A DNA stretch of 64,000 nt from Myxococcales bacterium (GCA_023898405.1 CP060221.1:2123501-2187500), one strand, 5' to 3'. Positions 1 to 9,601 are shown, counted from the first letter of the stretch. Notes: a model not told the origin generated them from the letters alone. Numbers and translations: made by a program.

Positions 1-1
1 A

Positions 2-859
2 AAAGAAATGCTTGGTAGGACTCCTCACAATATTTCGGCAATCAGACCAATTCAAAAAGGGGTTATTGCTGACTTTGATGCAACAGTGGCAATGCTGAGA
101 AATTTTCTTACACGTGTGCACGGTAAAATGAATTTGATGAAACCCAGCGCTGTGATTGGAGTGCCCGTCGGTATAACCGAGGTGGAAAAAAGAGCAGTGC
201 GTGAATCTGCTGAGTCAGCAAATGCTGGAGAAGTTTTTTTGATCGAAGAACCGATGGCTGCAGCTATCGGGGCGGGGATGTCGATCACGGAGCCCTTTGG
301 TAATATGATCGTTGATATCGGAGGCGGTACTACCGAGGTAGCGGTGATTTCTTTGGGCGGAATTGTATATAGTCACTCTATTCGTATTGGTGGAGATAAT
401 ATGGATAAGGCTATTATTAACCACGTCAAGAAACAGTATTCTTTATTGGTTGGAGAAAGAACTGCAGAAGAGATAAAAAAGAAGCTTGGTAGTGCTATTT
501 ATGATAATAATGAAGAGTCAATGATCATAAGAGGGCGCGATGTTATGGCTGGAGTTCCACGCAATGTGGAGATTAGGGCTCGTGAAGTGGTAGAGGCTCT
601 TCAAGTGCCCGTGGCTTCAATTGTGGAAGCCGTGCGAATGAGTCTTGAAAGAACTCCACCCGAATTGGCATCAGACATCGTTGACCGAGGAATCATGTTG
701 TCTGGTGGAGGAGCATTATTAAAAAACATAGATGTGTTGGTGCAAAAAGAAACTGGAGTGCCCGTCCATTTAGCAGCGGACCCTATTAGTGGAACGGTGT
801 TAGGAGCAGGCAAGGTTTTGGAAGAAATCGATCAGCTTCGATTAGTTCTAAGAAATTAA
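2..859 (+). CDS. mreB: Rod shape-determining protein MreB (5' end outside window)
   Basis: Bacterial actin homologue that forms membrane-associated filaments and positions the elongation machinery. The reading frame is open to the window edge, so about 60 N-terminal residues are missing; the visible 286 codons begin just before the MLGRTP motif that lies inside the family. The nucleotide-binding phosphate loop DIGGGTTEVAVISLGG, the EEPMAAAIGAG stretch and the adenosine motif LSGGGALLKN are all present in the expected order, and the C terminus ends normally. It is the first visible gene of an mreB-mreC-mreD-mrdA-rodA run, with mreC 29 bp downstream. Identification is secure; only the true start cannot be seen. 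Confidence 0.97.
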   Translation, partial: KEMLGRTPHNISAIRPIQKGVIADFDATVAMLRNFLTRVHGKMNLMKPSAVIGVPVGITEVEKRAVRESAESANAGEVFLIEEPMAAAIGAGMSITEPFGNMIVDIGGGTTEVAVISLGGIVYSHSIRIGGDNMDKAIINHVKKQYSLLVGERTAEEIKKKLGSAIYDNNEESMIIRGRDVMAGVPRNVEIRAREVVEALQVPVASIVEAVRMSLERTPPELASDIVDRGIMLSGGGALLKNIDVLVQKETGVPVHLAADPISGTVLGAGKVLEEIDQLRLVLRN

Positions 860-888
860 TTTGAGCCATTGAGTAAGGCGGGTGGCCG

Positions 889-1767
889 ATGTGGTCATTA
901 TTGGAACGCGCAAAGAAATTAATTTTTATTCTCGTACTTAGCGTAATTCCTTTGGTTCTTCTTTATGTGCAGAGCAAGGATACTAAAATAAGATCAGTTT
1001 TTGTGTGGCCTGTGGTGCAGGTTGCAGGCGTGTTAGAAAAAGGTACTTTGGCTGTTACCGGTACCGTTTCTGATTTACTGTATCGCTATCTTTTTATAGT
1101 GGGCCGAAGTGAGGAGGTGCTTAGATTGAGAGCGGAGGTGCTTGAAAGTAGGGCTCTCAAAGCTAAAGTACAGGAACTTGTCAACGAAAAATCATCGATA
1201 CTCGATCTTTATTTTCATACGCCGGATTTTCCTCAGGCAAAAAAAGAATTTGCTCGTGTCATTGCTCGGGTAGGGGCCCCAATGGCGCGGATGGTGCGCA
1301 TCGACAAAGGAGGTAAACATGGTATCAGGCCATCGTGTCCGGTCTTAAGTCATGAAGGAGTTTTAGGACAAGTGCTAAGTGTTGCCCCCAATTTTAGCGA
1401 TGTTTTATTAGTGAGCGATGCGTCAAGCGCTATTGAAGCAAAAATAGTGAGATCTGGGGCTCGAGGATTATTGCGAGGAATTACCAGTGGCGATGAATAT
1501 TTGCTCGAGATACGTGATATTGAGGGGCTTAATTTAGTTCAGGAGGGTGATACCGTTGTAACAAGTGGACAAAATTCCTTTTTTCCCGATGGGATACCTA
1601 TAGGTAAGATTATTGATTCATCAGCGAGTAGCGATGAACTTTATGTGTCTGCACGCATAAAGCCCTTTGTTCGTGTGGATCAAACTGAGTATGTTGTTAT
1701 TGTTTTGGGAGATCCAAATGGGAAAAATCAATCTATGACTGCTCCTTGGCCATTTTCGGTTCAGTAA
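889..1767 (+). CDS. mreC: Rod shape-determining protein MreC
   Basis: Bitopic inner-membrane protein whose periplasmic part connects MreB filaments with PBP2/RodA. The 292-residue product has a short cytoplasmic start, one membrane segment at about residues 9-27 (LIFILVLSVIPLVLLYV), a helical region near 60-95 that fits the MreC coiled coil, and a beta-rich C-terminal half. It contains typical MreC phrases such as VLSHEGVLGQVLSV and DTVVTSGQNSFFPDGIPIG. Its TAA stop shares its last base with the ATG of mreD, which indicates translational coupling. Start chosen at the only well-placed ATG after mreB. Length is normal for the family. Confidence 0.95.
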   Translation: MWSLLERAKKLIFILVLSVIPLVLLYVQSKDTKIRSVFVWPVVQVAGVLEKGTLAVTGTVSDLLYRYLFIVGRSEEVLRLRAEVLESRALKAKVQELVNEKSSILDLYFHTPDFPQAKKEFARVIARVGAPMARMVRIDKGGKHGIRPSCPVLSHEGVLGQVLSVAPNFSDVLLVSDASSAIEAKIVRSGARGLLRGITSGDEYLLEIRDIEGLNLVQEGDTVVTSGQNSFFPDGIPIGKIIDSSASSDELYVSARIKPFVRVDQTEYVVIVLGDPNGKNQSMTAPWPFSVQ

Positions 1768-2294
1768 TGAAAAAGATATTTTTAAGCGCGCTCACTGTGC
1801 TTGTATTTGCTTCGCTGTGGCCCTCTTTGGCTCGTTCACTGCCGTTGTGGCTTAATGTAAATTTTTTGCCGCCGATAATTTTATGTCTTGGACTGCGATA
1901 CTTTCAGTCGATTGAAAGGGTGGTGCTATTTTTGATATGCGGTTTTATCATAGATGCCCTCAATGGTTTTTCGCTTGGTCTTAATATGCTTTTGATGCTT
2001 GGATTTTCTTTTTTACTGGGGGCAAGCAATGCATTTTTGGGTCGTATCTCTCGGCTAGAGCTCTGTTATTATGTGGTGGGTGTGTCATTTTTTTATCGCT
2101 TAATATTATTTTCAATAGAATCTATTTTTATGGGCAATAGGCAGAATATTTTAATATCACAATTTATTGTTGGACCATTGGTTGATGGGATAGTTAGTGT
2201 CATATTTTATTATTTTTTATTTCAGCTATTCTCTATGGCGAGGATAGTTGAATATTCTGACACAAAAGGGGAGAGTTTTGGAATATATTCATGA
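1767..2294 (+). CDS. mreD: Rod shape-determining protein MreD
   Basis: Small polytopic inner-membrane protein of the elongasome, 175 residues and almost entirely hydrophobic, with about five membrane segments. Sequence conservation in MreD is low, so the call rests on size, membrane topology, the phrase IDALNGFSLGLNMLL (typical of the family's DxxxG region) and its place between mreC and mrdA. An in-frame ATG lies 21 bp further upstream, but the ATG at 1767 overlaps the mreC stop by one base and is the more likely start. The last four bases overlap the start of mrdA (ATGA). Confidence 0.9.
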   Translation: MKKIFLSALTVLVFASLWPSLARSLPLWLNVNFLPPIILCLGLRYFQSIERVVLFLICGFIIDALNGFSLGLNMLLMLGFSFLLGASNAFLGRISRLELCYYVVGVSFFYRLILFSIESIFMGNRQNILISQFIVGPLVDGIVSVIFYYFLFQLFSMARIVEYSDTKGESFGIYS

Positions 2295-4459
2295 GCAAAT
2301 TGTTTAACAGTAAAATATATATTTTTATTTGCTTTATGGCTGTGGCATTTTTTGTTTTATTGGCCAGGCTTTATTATTTGCAAGTCATAAAAGGCGAATA
2401 TTACGTAAGGCGCAGCGAAAGTAATTTTATTCAAGAGCGCGTGATTAAACATAGTCGCGGGAAAATATTTGATGCAAACGGTAAGATACTCGTAGATAAC
2501 CGTCTGTCTTATGATCTCTATGTTACCTTTGCTATGTTGCCGAACAGTTTAAGGTACTTGCGTTTGATTTCTGCTTCACTTGATTTGAGCAGGGCGGAGC
2601 TGGTCAATTTGGAAAAGGAAATTTCACTCAGAGCCGAAAATCAAGTGAGTGAAGAACTTTCTTTGCCAGGGTTGCTCAAAGAGAATGATTGCCACAAAAT
2701 TGAAGAACTGCTCCATACACAGCTTATATCAGGGGTAAAAATAATTTATGATAATGCGCGTTCATGTTCACTAAAAATTAATAGTGTAGAATTTCCTAGC
2801 CACCAACAGGCCTTTCAAAACTTAGTGAAGTTATTGGGACACGAACGAGAATTTTTGAGTGAAAAATGGCAAAAGGCGCAAAGTAAATCGCAAGGGCTTG
2901 CACGTTTCAAACCCAACTTGCTGATAGCTGATATTGGTTTTGATAGCTATGCACGAATAGAAAATGCAATTTCTTTAGGAAAACTCTCAGGTATAAATGT
3001 AGTTTCCTCTAAAAAACGTCGCTATGTCTATGGTGATATGGCGACACATTTAATTGGTTTTCTTAATCAAGTAAGTTTGGATGAGTTGAAACAGTCGGGT
3101 GGTAAATATCGCTCGGGAGATTTTGTGGGTCGGAGAGGAGTAGAGGCGACCTATGAAAATGATCTAAAAGGCCAGGATGGAATTGAGCGTTTGGTCGTAG
3201 ATGCTAAAGGACGCCGCTACAATAAAACATGGGAACAAGAGCTCATTGGAGATAATCGCATCATAGAGCCAAAACCGGGACTAAGCATCAAGTTAAGCAT
3301 TGACGTCGAGCTACAAAAAGCAGCGCAGCAGTACTTTCAAGGTATTTCTGGTTCCGTGGTGGTTATGGATGCGCAAAACGGATTTATCAAGGCTTTAGCA
3401 AGTTTTCCTTCTTTTGATCCTAATATCATGTTGAAAGCAGATAACGGTGATCTCATCAAAGCGTTGATGGAGAACAAAAAGAGACCATTTCGTAATAAAG
3501 CTTTGCAGGATCACTACTCACCTGGCAGTACTTTTAAGCCTATTACAGCGATAGCTGGTCTGAGTAGGCATCTGGTAACAACAAGCTCCAGCTATCACTG
3601 TTCGGGAAGTTTTCGTCTTCATAGGACAACATGGCGATGTTTTAGGCGCTATGGTCATGGTGACACCAATATGCTCGATGCGCTTAAAAAATCATGCGAT
3701 ACATTTTTCTATGATTTAGGTTACCAGCTGGGACTCGATAACCTTTCAGATGTTGCTGCTGTTATGGGGTTTGGACAAAAGACAGATATAGCCTTGTTGG
3801 GAGAAAGCGCGGGCATCTTACCAAGCAGTTCATACTACAAAAAACGTTTAGGTTACGTTCCTCCTGGTGCCGTAGTAAATATGGCTATAGGCCAAGGAGA
3901 TCTTAATATTACGCCTTTGCAGTTAGCAGTGGCCTATAGTGCTATAGCTAACGGTGGTGTCGTCTACCAGCCCCAGTTGGCCACAGAATTTTTAGATGAG
4001 AGCGGTGAGGTTGTGCAGAGTTTTCCTCCTATCATAAAATCAAAAATTTCAGATAGTTCCTACAATCTCAACGAAATTTTAGCGGCATTGGCCTTTGTTG
4101 CAGAGCCTGGAGGCTCAGCTTATGGTTTGAGGTATAAGCCAGAGTTTAGCGATATTTCTCAGTGGCTTAAAAAGAACAATTTGGGCGTAGTGGGTAAAAC
4201 TGGAACTGCCCAGGTTGTTAAGTTGGCAAAAAATATAGACCATCTTTATGAGGTAGATAAAATTCCATACGAACAGCGTGACCATGCTTGGTTTGTGGGA
4301 ATATTTCCCCGTGAAAAACCCCAAATTGTAACTGTGGTTATGACTGAGCACGGAGGGTTCGCTAGCTCTGTTTCAGCGCCAGTAGCGGTGCGTTTAATGA
4401 AAAAATGGCATGAGTTAACGCAATTAAATATCAATTCAAACGGAGAGTCAGTGCCTTGA
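2291..4459 (+). CDS. mrdA: Penicillin-binding protein 2 (peptidoglycan D,D-transpeptidase)
   Basis: Class B penicillin-binding protein that cross-links peptidoglycan during side-wall elongation, anchored by one N-terminal membrane segment (about residues 8-27). A dimerisation domain follows, with the RGKIFDANGKILVDN signature. The transpeptidase domain has all three catalytic motifs: SxxK at Ser413-Lys416 (SPGSTFKP), an SxN-type motif seen here as KSCD, and KTGT at 636-639. At 722 residues it is longer than the usual ~630; extra sequence lies between the N-terminal signature and the transpeptidase domain. It overlaps mreD by 4 bp and rodA by 4 bp (TTGA), so the operon is tightly coupled. Confidence 0.96.
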   Translation: MSKLFNSKIYIFICFMAVAFFVLLARLYYLQVIKGEYYVRRSESNFIQERVIKHSRGKIFDANGKILVDNRLSYDLYVTFAMLPNSLRYLRLISASLDLSRAELVNLEKEISLRAENQVSEELSLPGLLKENDCHKIEELLHTQLISGVKIIYDNARSCSLKINSVEFPSHQQAFQNLVKLLGHEREFLSEKWQKAQSKSQGLARFKPNLLIADIGFDSYARIENAISLGKLSGINVVSSKKRRYVYGDMATHLIGFLNQVSLDELKQSGGKYRSGDFVGRRGVEATYENDLKGQDGIERLVVDAKGRRYNKTWEQELIGDNRIIEPKPGLSIKLSIDVELQKAAQQYFQGISGSVVVMDAQNGFIKALASFPSFDPNIMLKADNGDLIKALMENKKRPFRNKALQDHYSPGSTFKPITAIAGLSRHLVTTSSSYHCSGSFRLHRTTWRCFRRYGHGDTNMLDALKKSCDTFFYDLGYQLGLDNLSDVAAVMGFGQKTDIALLGESAGILPSSSYYKKRLGYVPPGAVVNMAIGQGDLNITPLQLAVAYSAIANGGVVYQPQLATEFLDESGEVVQSFPPIIKSKISDSSYNLNEILAALAFVAEPGGSAYGLRYKPEFSDISQWLKKNNLGVVGKTGTAQVVKLAKNIDHLYEVDKIPYEQRDHAWFVGIFPREKPQIVTVVMTEHGGFASSVSAPVAVRLMKKWHELTQLNINSNGESVP

Positions 4460-5775
4460 TCGATCGAAACGCCTTTAGGCAACTTGGCATGCGTATGCCC
4501 TTGTCAGTAATTTTACCTATGGTTGTAATAGTAGCCATGGGAGCTCTTAATCTTTCTTCAGCGGCACAAGCTACCCGGCCAGACTTGTATCTCAATCACA
4601 TAAGTAAATTTGGTTTTGCTTTTGGGCTTATGATTGCGGTTGGGTTAATTCATACTCGTGTAATCCGGCGCATTGCCTATCCAGCATTTCTTTTCGCCTG
4701 CTTTTTACTGCTTATGGTGATTTTGGTAGGTGCAAGCGCAAAGGGAGCTCAACGTTGGCTTGTTATTGGTGGATTGCGCTTCCAGCCTTCAGATCCCGCA
4801 AAGATTGCTTTAGTCTTGGCTCTTGCTCACTACTGCTCGCACTACTGGCCTCAGAAAGGCTACACACTTTTTACTCTCCTGCGCCCTTTCAATATTTCTC
4901 GCCCTTTGGGTTATTTAATGGCGATAGTGTTCCTCCTAGTAAAAGAGCGGCACAGCTCAGAATTATTTAGTAATGAATTACTTAAGTCGAAGCTTGGGAT
5001 GGCGGTCATGGCGGGACTTCTCATTATTGGGCTGGTTTGGTTATTCTTTGCCCTGCTTTTGCTTCGCCATGAAAAGTATCATTTTACTGCGTTTGTAGCG
5101 CCCATCGATATGGCTATGATTCCCTTTTTGTTAGTGGCTGTGGAGCCTGATCTCGGTACGGCACTGATTATCTTGTCCATTGCAGGAATTATGTTTTTGT
5201 ATGTGGGGATTAGACCTTCTTCTTTGTTGATCGGTTTTGTTGGAACAGCGCTGGTGAGTGTGGGAGCCTATTTTACCTTGCTCAAAGATTATCAAAGGCA
5301 ACGCATTCTCACTTTTATAAATCCTGAAGCAGATGTGCATGGAGAAGGTTATCACTCTATGCAATCCATCATCGCTATTGGCTCTGGTCGTATTACAGGA
5401 AAGGGCTTTGGCGAAGGTACGCAAACTCAATTGTCTTTCTTACCTGAAAATGCCACAGATTTTGTTTTTAGTGTATGGGCTGAAGAATGGGGCCTGGCTG
5501 CATCTTTATTATTGATAGTTTTTTATTTTTCAATGTTGGTATCAATTTTAAAAATGGCTCCTAGGGTAGAAGATAAATTTTCGCAACTTGTTTGTATCGG
5601 TGTTGCTGCAAGCATTTTTCTGCACGTTTTCATTAACATTGGCATGGTCACAGGGATATTGCCCGTGGTGGGTGTACCTTTACCCCTGATGAGTTATGGT
5701 GGCTCTGCGATGGTGACGACCTTGATCGCTCTTGGCTTGGTGGTAAATGTGGCTTTGTGGCGAGGGGCGAAGTAG
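4456..5775 (+). CDS. rodA: SEDS-family peptidoglycan polymerase RodA
   Basis: Multi-pass SEDS glycosyltransferase that polymerises glycan strands with PBP2. The family landmarks are present: RFQPSDPAKIALVL, VEPDLGTALIIL (the catalytic Asp region), GFGEGTQTQLSFLPE and TDFVFSVWAEEWG, ending in GVPLPLMSYGGSAM. It starts at a TTG that overlaps the mrdA stop (TTGA); an in-frame ATG 33 bp downstream (MRMPLSV) is an alternative. The product has 439 residues against about 370-380 usually. Most of the surplus is an extra hydrophobic stretch at about residues 135-215, between the SDPAK and EPDLGT motifs, which probably adds a membrane segment. Confidence 0.95.
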   Translation: MIDRNAFRQLGMRMPLSVILPMVVIVAMGALNLSSAAQATRPDLYLNHISKFGFAFGLMIAVGLIHTRVIRRIAYPAFLFACFLLLMVILVGASAKGAQRWLVIGGLRFQPSDPAKIALVLALAHYCSHYWPQKGYTLFTLLRPFNISRPLGYLMAIVFLLVKERHSSELFSNELLKSKLGMAVMAGLLIIGLVWLFFALLLLRHEKYHFTAFVAPIDMAMIPFLLVAVEPDLGTALIILSIAGIMFLYVGIRPSSLLIGFVGTALVSVGAYFTLLKDYQRQRILTFINPEADVHGEGYHSMQSIIAIGSGRITGKGFGEGTQTQLSFLPENATDFVFSVWAEEWGLAASLLLIVFYFSMLVSILKMAPRVEDKFSQLVCIGVAASIFLHVFINIGMVTGILPVVGVPLPLMSYGGSAMVTTLIALGLVVNVALWRGAK

Positions 5776-5802
5776 TTAATAGACTTTTTTGTGTTGGACT
5801 TT

Positions 5803-7242
5803 ATGCAAAGAAAAGTAAAAATTATTTGTACCTTAGGTCCTAGTTCCTATGACGAGGTTATAATTGAAGATTTAATTAAGTCTGGTATGAACATTGCCCG
5901 TCTTAATTTTTCTCACGGAGACCATGGATTTTATAGGATCTTGATTAATAGAATTCGTCATGCAGCAGCTAAACTAGGTGTACCTGTTGCTATATTACAA
6001 GATTTACAAGGGCCAAAAATCCGTGTTGGCAAAATGCCTGAAAGTGGGGTTGAGCTTCAAGACGGGCAGCATGTCTTCATTAGCATCGATGAAATGATTG
6101 GCAGCAGTCAACAGTTTTACACGCCTTATGCTGCAATAATTAATGATGTTGATGTAAACGATCCTATACTGCTTGATGATGGAAAAATTAGCCTTGTTTG
6201 TGAAAAGAAAGAATCGAGGCGCCTTTTTTGTAGAGTAGAACAGGGAGGAGTGCTCAAAAGCAATAAAGGAATTAATTTACCCCATTCAGCAACTTCCACT
6301 CCAAGCCTTAGCTCAAAAGATATTCGCGATCTTAACTTTGGTGCTCATGCAGGGGTGGATGCTGTGGCGCTATCCTTTGTGAGAAGCGCTCAAGATGTAA
6401 TTAAGCTAAGAGCTGAGCTTGCCTCTACCAAAACTAGGCCTCTTATTATAGCAAAGCTGGAAAAACAGCAGGCCATTGATGACTTGGAAAATATTTTGCG
6501 AGTAAGTGATGGGGTTATGGTGGCCAGAGGAGATTTGGGGGTTGAGATGCCCGCTGAAAATGTACCTTTGGTACAAAAAAGAATTATTGAGAGAGCGCTT
6601 GCCCACGGAAAAACAGCGGTTGTTGCAACGGAAATGCTCGAATCTATGATAACCCAGGTGCGTCCTACCAGAGCAGAAGCGAGCGATGTAGCAAATGCAG
6701 TTCTCGATGGGACGGATATGCTCATGCTCTCTGCTGAGACTGCGGCAGGAGCTCATCCTATCAAAGCAGTTTCTATGATGAGTAAAATTGCCCGACACGT
6801 TGAAGAAAGTAATCGTGCAAGTTATTGGAGAACCAGCCGTCTCGTTCTTCAGCAAGAAAAACGAGATATTCAAAACACCATGTGTTTAGGTGCGGTGCAG
6901 GCCTGCGAAGTGTTAAAGGCAAGTGCTATCGTCATGTTTAGCAATTCAGGAATGACTGCCCGCATGGTTAGCGCTTATCGCCCGCAAAAACCTATCATCG
7001 CTTTTGTTCCCGATGCCATAGTTCAGCGTACCTTAGCTTTTTCATGGGGCGTGAGAGCTTTTGTTTTAAAAGCTCCGGAACGAAGTATGGAGTTATTTGC
7101 AAGTATCAATAAGCAGTTATTAGAAACAGGAGAGTTTCAGGTTGGGGAGCGAGTTATAGTTCTCACCAAAATCCCTTTGCGTTCAAAAGAACATACTAAT
7201 ACCGTGCATGTTCATACTTTAAAAAGTGTGCTGTCTCACTAA
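5803..7242 (+). CDS. pyk: Pyruvate kinase
   Basis: Last enzyme of glycolysis: phosphoenolpyruvate + ADP to pyruvate + ATP, cytosolic. The N terminus MQRKVKIICTLGPSS is the canonical start of the family, so the ATG at 5803 is preferred over an in-frame GTG at 5791. Visible signatures are NIARLNFSHG, LQDLQGPKIRVG, the active-site lysine segment PLIIAKLEKQQAIDDL, VMVARGDLGVEMP and TEMLESMI..PTRAEASDVANAV. The 479 residues include the regulatory C-terminal domain. It lies 27 bp after rodA, but 372 bp of non-coding sequence follows, so it may be the tail of the elongasome transcript. No strong ribosome binding site was seen. Confidence 0.97.
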   Translation: MQRKVKIICTLGPSSYDEVIIEDLIKSGMNIARLNFSHGDHGFYRILINRIRHAAAKLGVPVAILQDLQGPKIRVGKMPESGVELQDGQHVFISIDEMIGSSQQFYTPYAAIINDVDVNDPILLDDGKISLVCEKKESRRLFCRVEQGGVLKSNKGINLPHSATSTPSLSSKDIRDLNFGAHAGVDAVALSFVRSAQDVIKLRAELASTKTRPLIIAKLEKQQAIDDLENILRVSDGVMVARGDLGVEMPAENVPLVQKRIIERALAHGKTAVVATEMLESMITQVRPTRAEASDVANAVLDGTDMLMLSAETAAGAHPIKAVSMMSKIARHVEESNRASYWRTSRLVLQQEKRDIQNTMCLGAVQACEVLKASAIVMFSNSGMTARMVSAYRPQKPIIAFVPDAIVQRTLAFSWGVRAFVLKAPERSMELFASINKQLLETGEFQVGERVIVLTKIPLRSKEHTNTVHVHTLKSVLSH

Positions 7243-7614
7243 GAGTCTGAAAAAATTAACGATCAGAGTGCTTTCCTTTCTTTAATAATGTAAATAACTT
7301 TTATAGCTTTTTAATTGTTTGACAAGAGCTACCTAACCACTAAATTTTGCTGTTCTAATTTTGTTGGTGGTTATTATGCTAGGCAGAATGAAAGAAACAG
7401 TACAATTTTATTTTCAAAATAGTCTTTAGATTTGTCTATGAGAGTTCAGCTTAGAGACTTTAGCAAATAAAACTCTAAACAGGATTGGTTAAAAGATTTT
7501 TTACAGCTTCTTAAGAAAAACTCAGCATAATTCAGTAAACCCGCTTTTTTTGGCAAAAAAATTATCCCATAAGGCTTGTGAAAGATTTTGCTAAAGTAAA
7601 AATTGGGGTCCGTA
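7243..7614. other. Intergenic region pyk-ompH
   Basis: AT-rich non-coding stretch of 372 bp. It must hold the promoter of the following envelope operon. A TTGACA hexamer at 7319-7324 with AT-rich sequence about 16 bp downstream is a possible sigma-70 -35 box, but the partner -10 is weak. A GGGG stretch at 7604-7607, seven bases before the ompH ATG, serves as ribosome binding site. No RNA gene or hairpin terminator was recognised. Confidence 0.4.
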
Positions 7615-8202
7615 ATGGAGAAAAAATTTTTTGTATCGATGTTAATTCTATGTGCTTCAGCTCACTTATCGGCCAAAACCTTAGGTGCTCAAAAATTTTG
7701 TTATGTGGATTTTAATACTGCTATTGCCCGCGAAGCCGAGGCGCAGAATTATTTACAAGGCCTTGAAACAGCAGAGAATGATATCAATAATGACGAGCAA
7801 AAAGCTCGAGCAGATATTGAAAAGAAAATGACCGATTTTAGATCCTCCATGGCATCTTTGAGCGAAAAAGCGCGTCAGGAAAGAGAAGCTAAGTTGAGTG
7901 CTGAAATCTCTCAGCTTCAGCAGCAATTTACTCAACGCCGCATGGAGCAAAACCAAAAGCGAGAACAAATATCTCGACAACTTGAAGCAAAAAATAAATT
8001 ACTGATCGATTCTTTGGCGAGAAACAATAACTGTGACATAACTTTTAACGCCGCAGCAATTGTAAGCGTTTCTGATGAAATGAAACAAAATGATCTAACA
8101 CCAAAATTGGTTGAATCATACAATAAAGCTTATCCGGTTAAAAAAGATTCAAAAACTTCGCCAAAGACTTCTGTAGCCCCTAAGGCACCTGTAAAAAAAT
8201 AA
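7615..8202 (+). CDS. skp: OmpH/Skp-family periplasmic chaperone
   Basis: Periplasmic holdase that carries unfolded outer-membrane proteins. The 195-residue product begins with a cleavable signal peptide (MEKKFFVSMLILCASAHLSA), then KFCYVDFNTAIAREAEA, which matches the start of mature OmpH (an xIAYVDxxxA pattern). A long Lys/Glu/Gln-rich coiled coil follows (about residues 40-130), the arm of the jellyfish-shaped trimer. The tail is Lys/Pro-rich. The ATG at 7615 is preferred over a TTG 12 bp upstream because a GG-rich ribosome binding site fits it. lpxD starts immediately after the stop codon, as in the classic ompH-lpxD-fabZ order. Confidence 0.9.
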   Translation: MEKKFFVSMLILCASAHLSAKTLGAQKFCYVDFNTAIAREAEAQNYLQGLETAENDINNDEQKARADIEKKMTDFRSSMASLSEKARQEREAKLSAEISQLQQQFTQRRMEQNQKREQISRQLEAKNKLLIDSLARNNNCDITFNAAAIVSVSDEMKQNDLTPKLVESYNKAYPVKKDSKTSPKTSVAPKAPVKK

Positions 8203-9156
8203 ATGCTTGCTAGTGAAATTGCCCATGCGATTAATGGGCGCCTGATCGGTGACGATGCGCAGTTGTGCCAGTTAGCGCCCCTGTTTCAGGCATCACAAAA
8301 TGATTTAAGCATACTTGCTTGGCCGCATGACGTTGCACTAGCCAAAAAGGGCCATTTTGCAGCATTAATCATTCCAAGCGATTGGGCCGCAGATTATTTA
8401 TTAGATATCAATAAAACGGTGATTGTTGTCGAAGATTTTTTGGCGGTTTTTTTAAGCTTAAAAAGCTTTTTTAAAAAACATCTCAAAATAATCACAAAAA
8501 ATATTTCCCCAAGTGCGCGCTTAAACCAAAAGGCCGTTATTGGTGAAGCTGTTATTGGGCACAACACAAGAGTAGATGCTCATGCATGTATTGGTGATGG
8601 TGTTTTCATTGGGGAGGACTGCCACATAGGTTTTGGGGTAGTTATTCATGATGGCGCACACATTGGCAATAATGTGGTGATTGGCGCCAATAGTGTTATT
8701 GGCGCTGAAGCTTTTGCTCCCTATGGCTATGATGAAGCTGTTTTATTGCCTTCTTTGGGAAGTACTGTCATTGAGGATAATATCCGCATTGGGTCCCTTT
8801 GCAGTGTCGCTCGCGGCTTGATTGGAAAGACTATAATAAAAAAAGATACCCTGGTTGATAATCAGGTACACGTTGGGCATGATGCGCGCGTTGGTAAAAA
8901 CGTTGTGATTGCGGGGCAGACTGCCTTGGCAGGATTTGTTGACATTGGTGATGCTGCAACTTTGGGCGGGCAAGTTGGAGTTGCCCCTCACGCTGTGATA
9001 GGTCAAGGGGCGCGAGTCAGTGGAAAATCATTAGCTCGCGGTGTGATTGCTCCACATGAAATCTGGTCTGGTAATCCGAGTTTGCCTCATAAAGTTTATT
9101 TGCAAGAATACGCGCGCATCTCAAGAAGATATCGAGTGAAAAATGAACGAAAATAA
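8203..9156 (+). CDS. lpxD: UDP-3-O-acylglucosamine N-acyltransferase LpxD
   Basis: Third step of lipid A synthesis: transfers a hydroxyacyl chain from ACP to the 2-amino group of UDP-3-O-acyl-glucosamine. The 317-residue protein has the N-terminal uridine-binding domain (about 1-100, ASEIAHAINGRLIGD), then many hexapeptide repeats of the left-handed beta helix (IGEAVIGHNTRV, IGDGVFIGEDCHIG, IGNNVVIGANSVIG). The catalytic-histidine region DNQVHVGHDARVG matches the family. Its ATG directly follows the ompH stop, and its last 14 bases overlap fabZ. Confidence 0.96.
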   Translation: MLASEIAHAINGRLIGDDAQLCQLAPLFQASQNDLSILAWPHDVALAKKGHFAALIIPSDWAADYLLDINKTVIVVEDFLAVFLSLKSFFKKHLKIITKNISPSARLNQKAVIGEAVIGHNTRVDAHACIGDGVFIGEDCHIGFGVVIHDGAHIGNNVVIGANSVIGAEAFAPYGYDEAVLLPSLGSTVIEDNIRIGSLCSVARGLIGKTIIKKDTLVDNQVHVGHDARVGKNVVIAGQTALAGFVDIGDAATLGGQVGVAPHAVIGQGARVSGKSLARGVIAPHEIWSGNPSLPHKVYLQEYARISRRYRVKNERK

Positions 9157-9589
9157 GACTATTGATTTTGAAGCTATAAAAAAAATATTACCCCATCGCT
9201 ATCCATTTTTATTGGTCGATAGAGTATTGAGTGCAAACAAAACAAGTATTTGTGCTCTGAAAAATGTGAGTGCCAATGAGCCATTTTTTAACGGACACTT
9301 TCCTGATTTTGCCGTAATGCCCGGAGTCTTACAAGTTGAAGCAATGGCGCAGGCGGCGGGTTTAATGCTTGCTCTTAATGGCGATTTTGATACGAAATCA
9401 CAAATCGCTTTTTTGGCTGGTGTTGATAATGCAAAATTTAAACGGCAAGTTGTGCCAGGCGATCAACTCCTCATAGAAGTTGAAATTATCAATCAAAGAA
9501 AAAATCTTCTTAAAGTTCAAGCAAAAACCAAAGTTGAAGATCAAATCGCTTCTTCGGCTGAAATTATCTTGGTGAGCAAATCATTATAA
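9143..9589 (+). CDS. fabZ: 3-hydroxyacyl-[ACP] dehydratase FabZ
   Basis: Dehydrates 3-hydroxyacyl-ACP in fatty-acid elongation and so competes with LpxD for acyl substrate. The hot-dog fold protein has 148 residues. Both family signatures are intact: ILPHRYPFLLVDRVL near the start, and the active-site segment GHFPDFAVMPGVLQVEAMAQ with catalytic His and Glu. It overlaps the end of lpxD by 14 bp. In many genomes lpxA follows, but here the next gene is lysS, 12 bp downstream. Confidence 0.96.
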   Translation: MNENKTIDFEAIKKILPHRYPFLLVDRVLSANKTSICALKNVSANEPFFNGHFPDFAVMPGVLQVEAMAQAAGLMLALNGDFDTKSQIAFLAGVDNAKFKRQVVPGDQLLIEVEIINQRKNLLKVQAKTKVEDQIASSAEIILVSKSL

Positions 9590-9601
9590 GCAGGAGTTTT
9601 T

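Noticed and set aside
6406..6873. Minus-strand open frame of 155 codons inside pyk
   Set aside because: Pyruvate kinase on the other strand is certain; this is a shadow frame.
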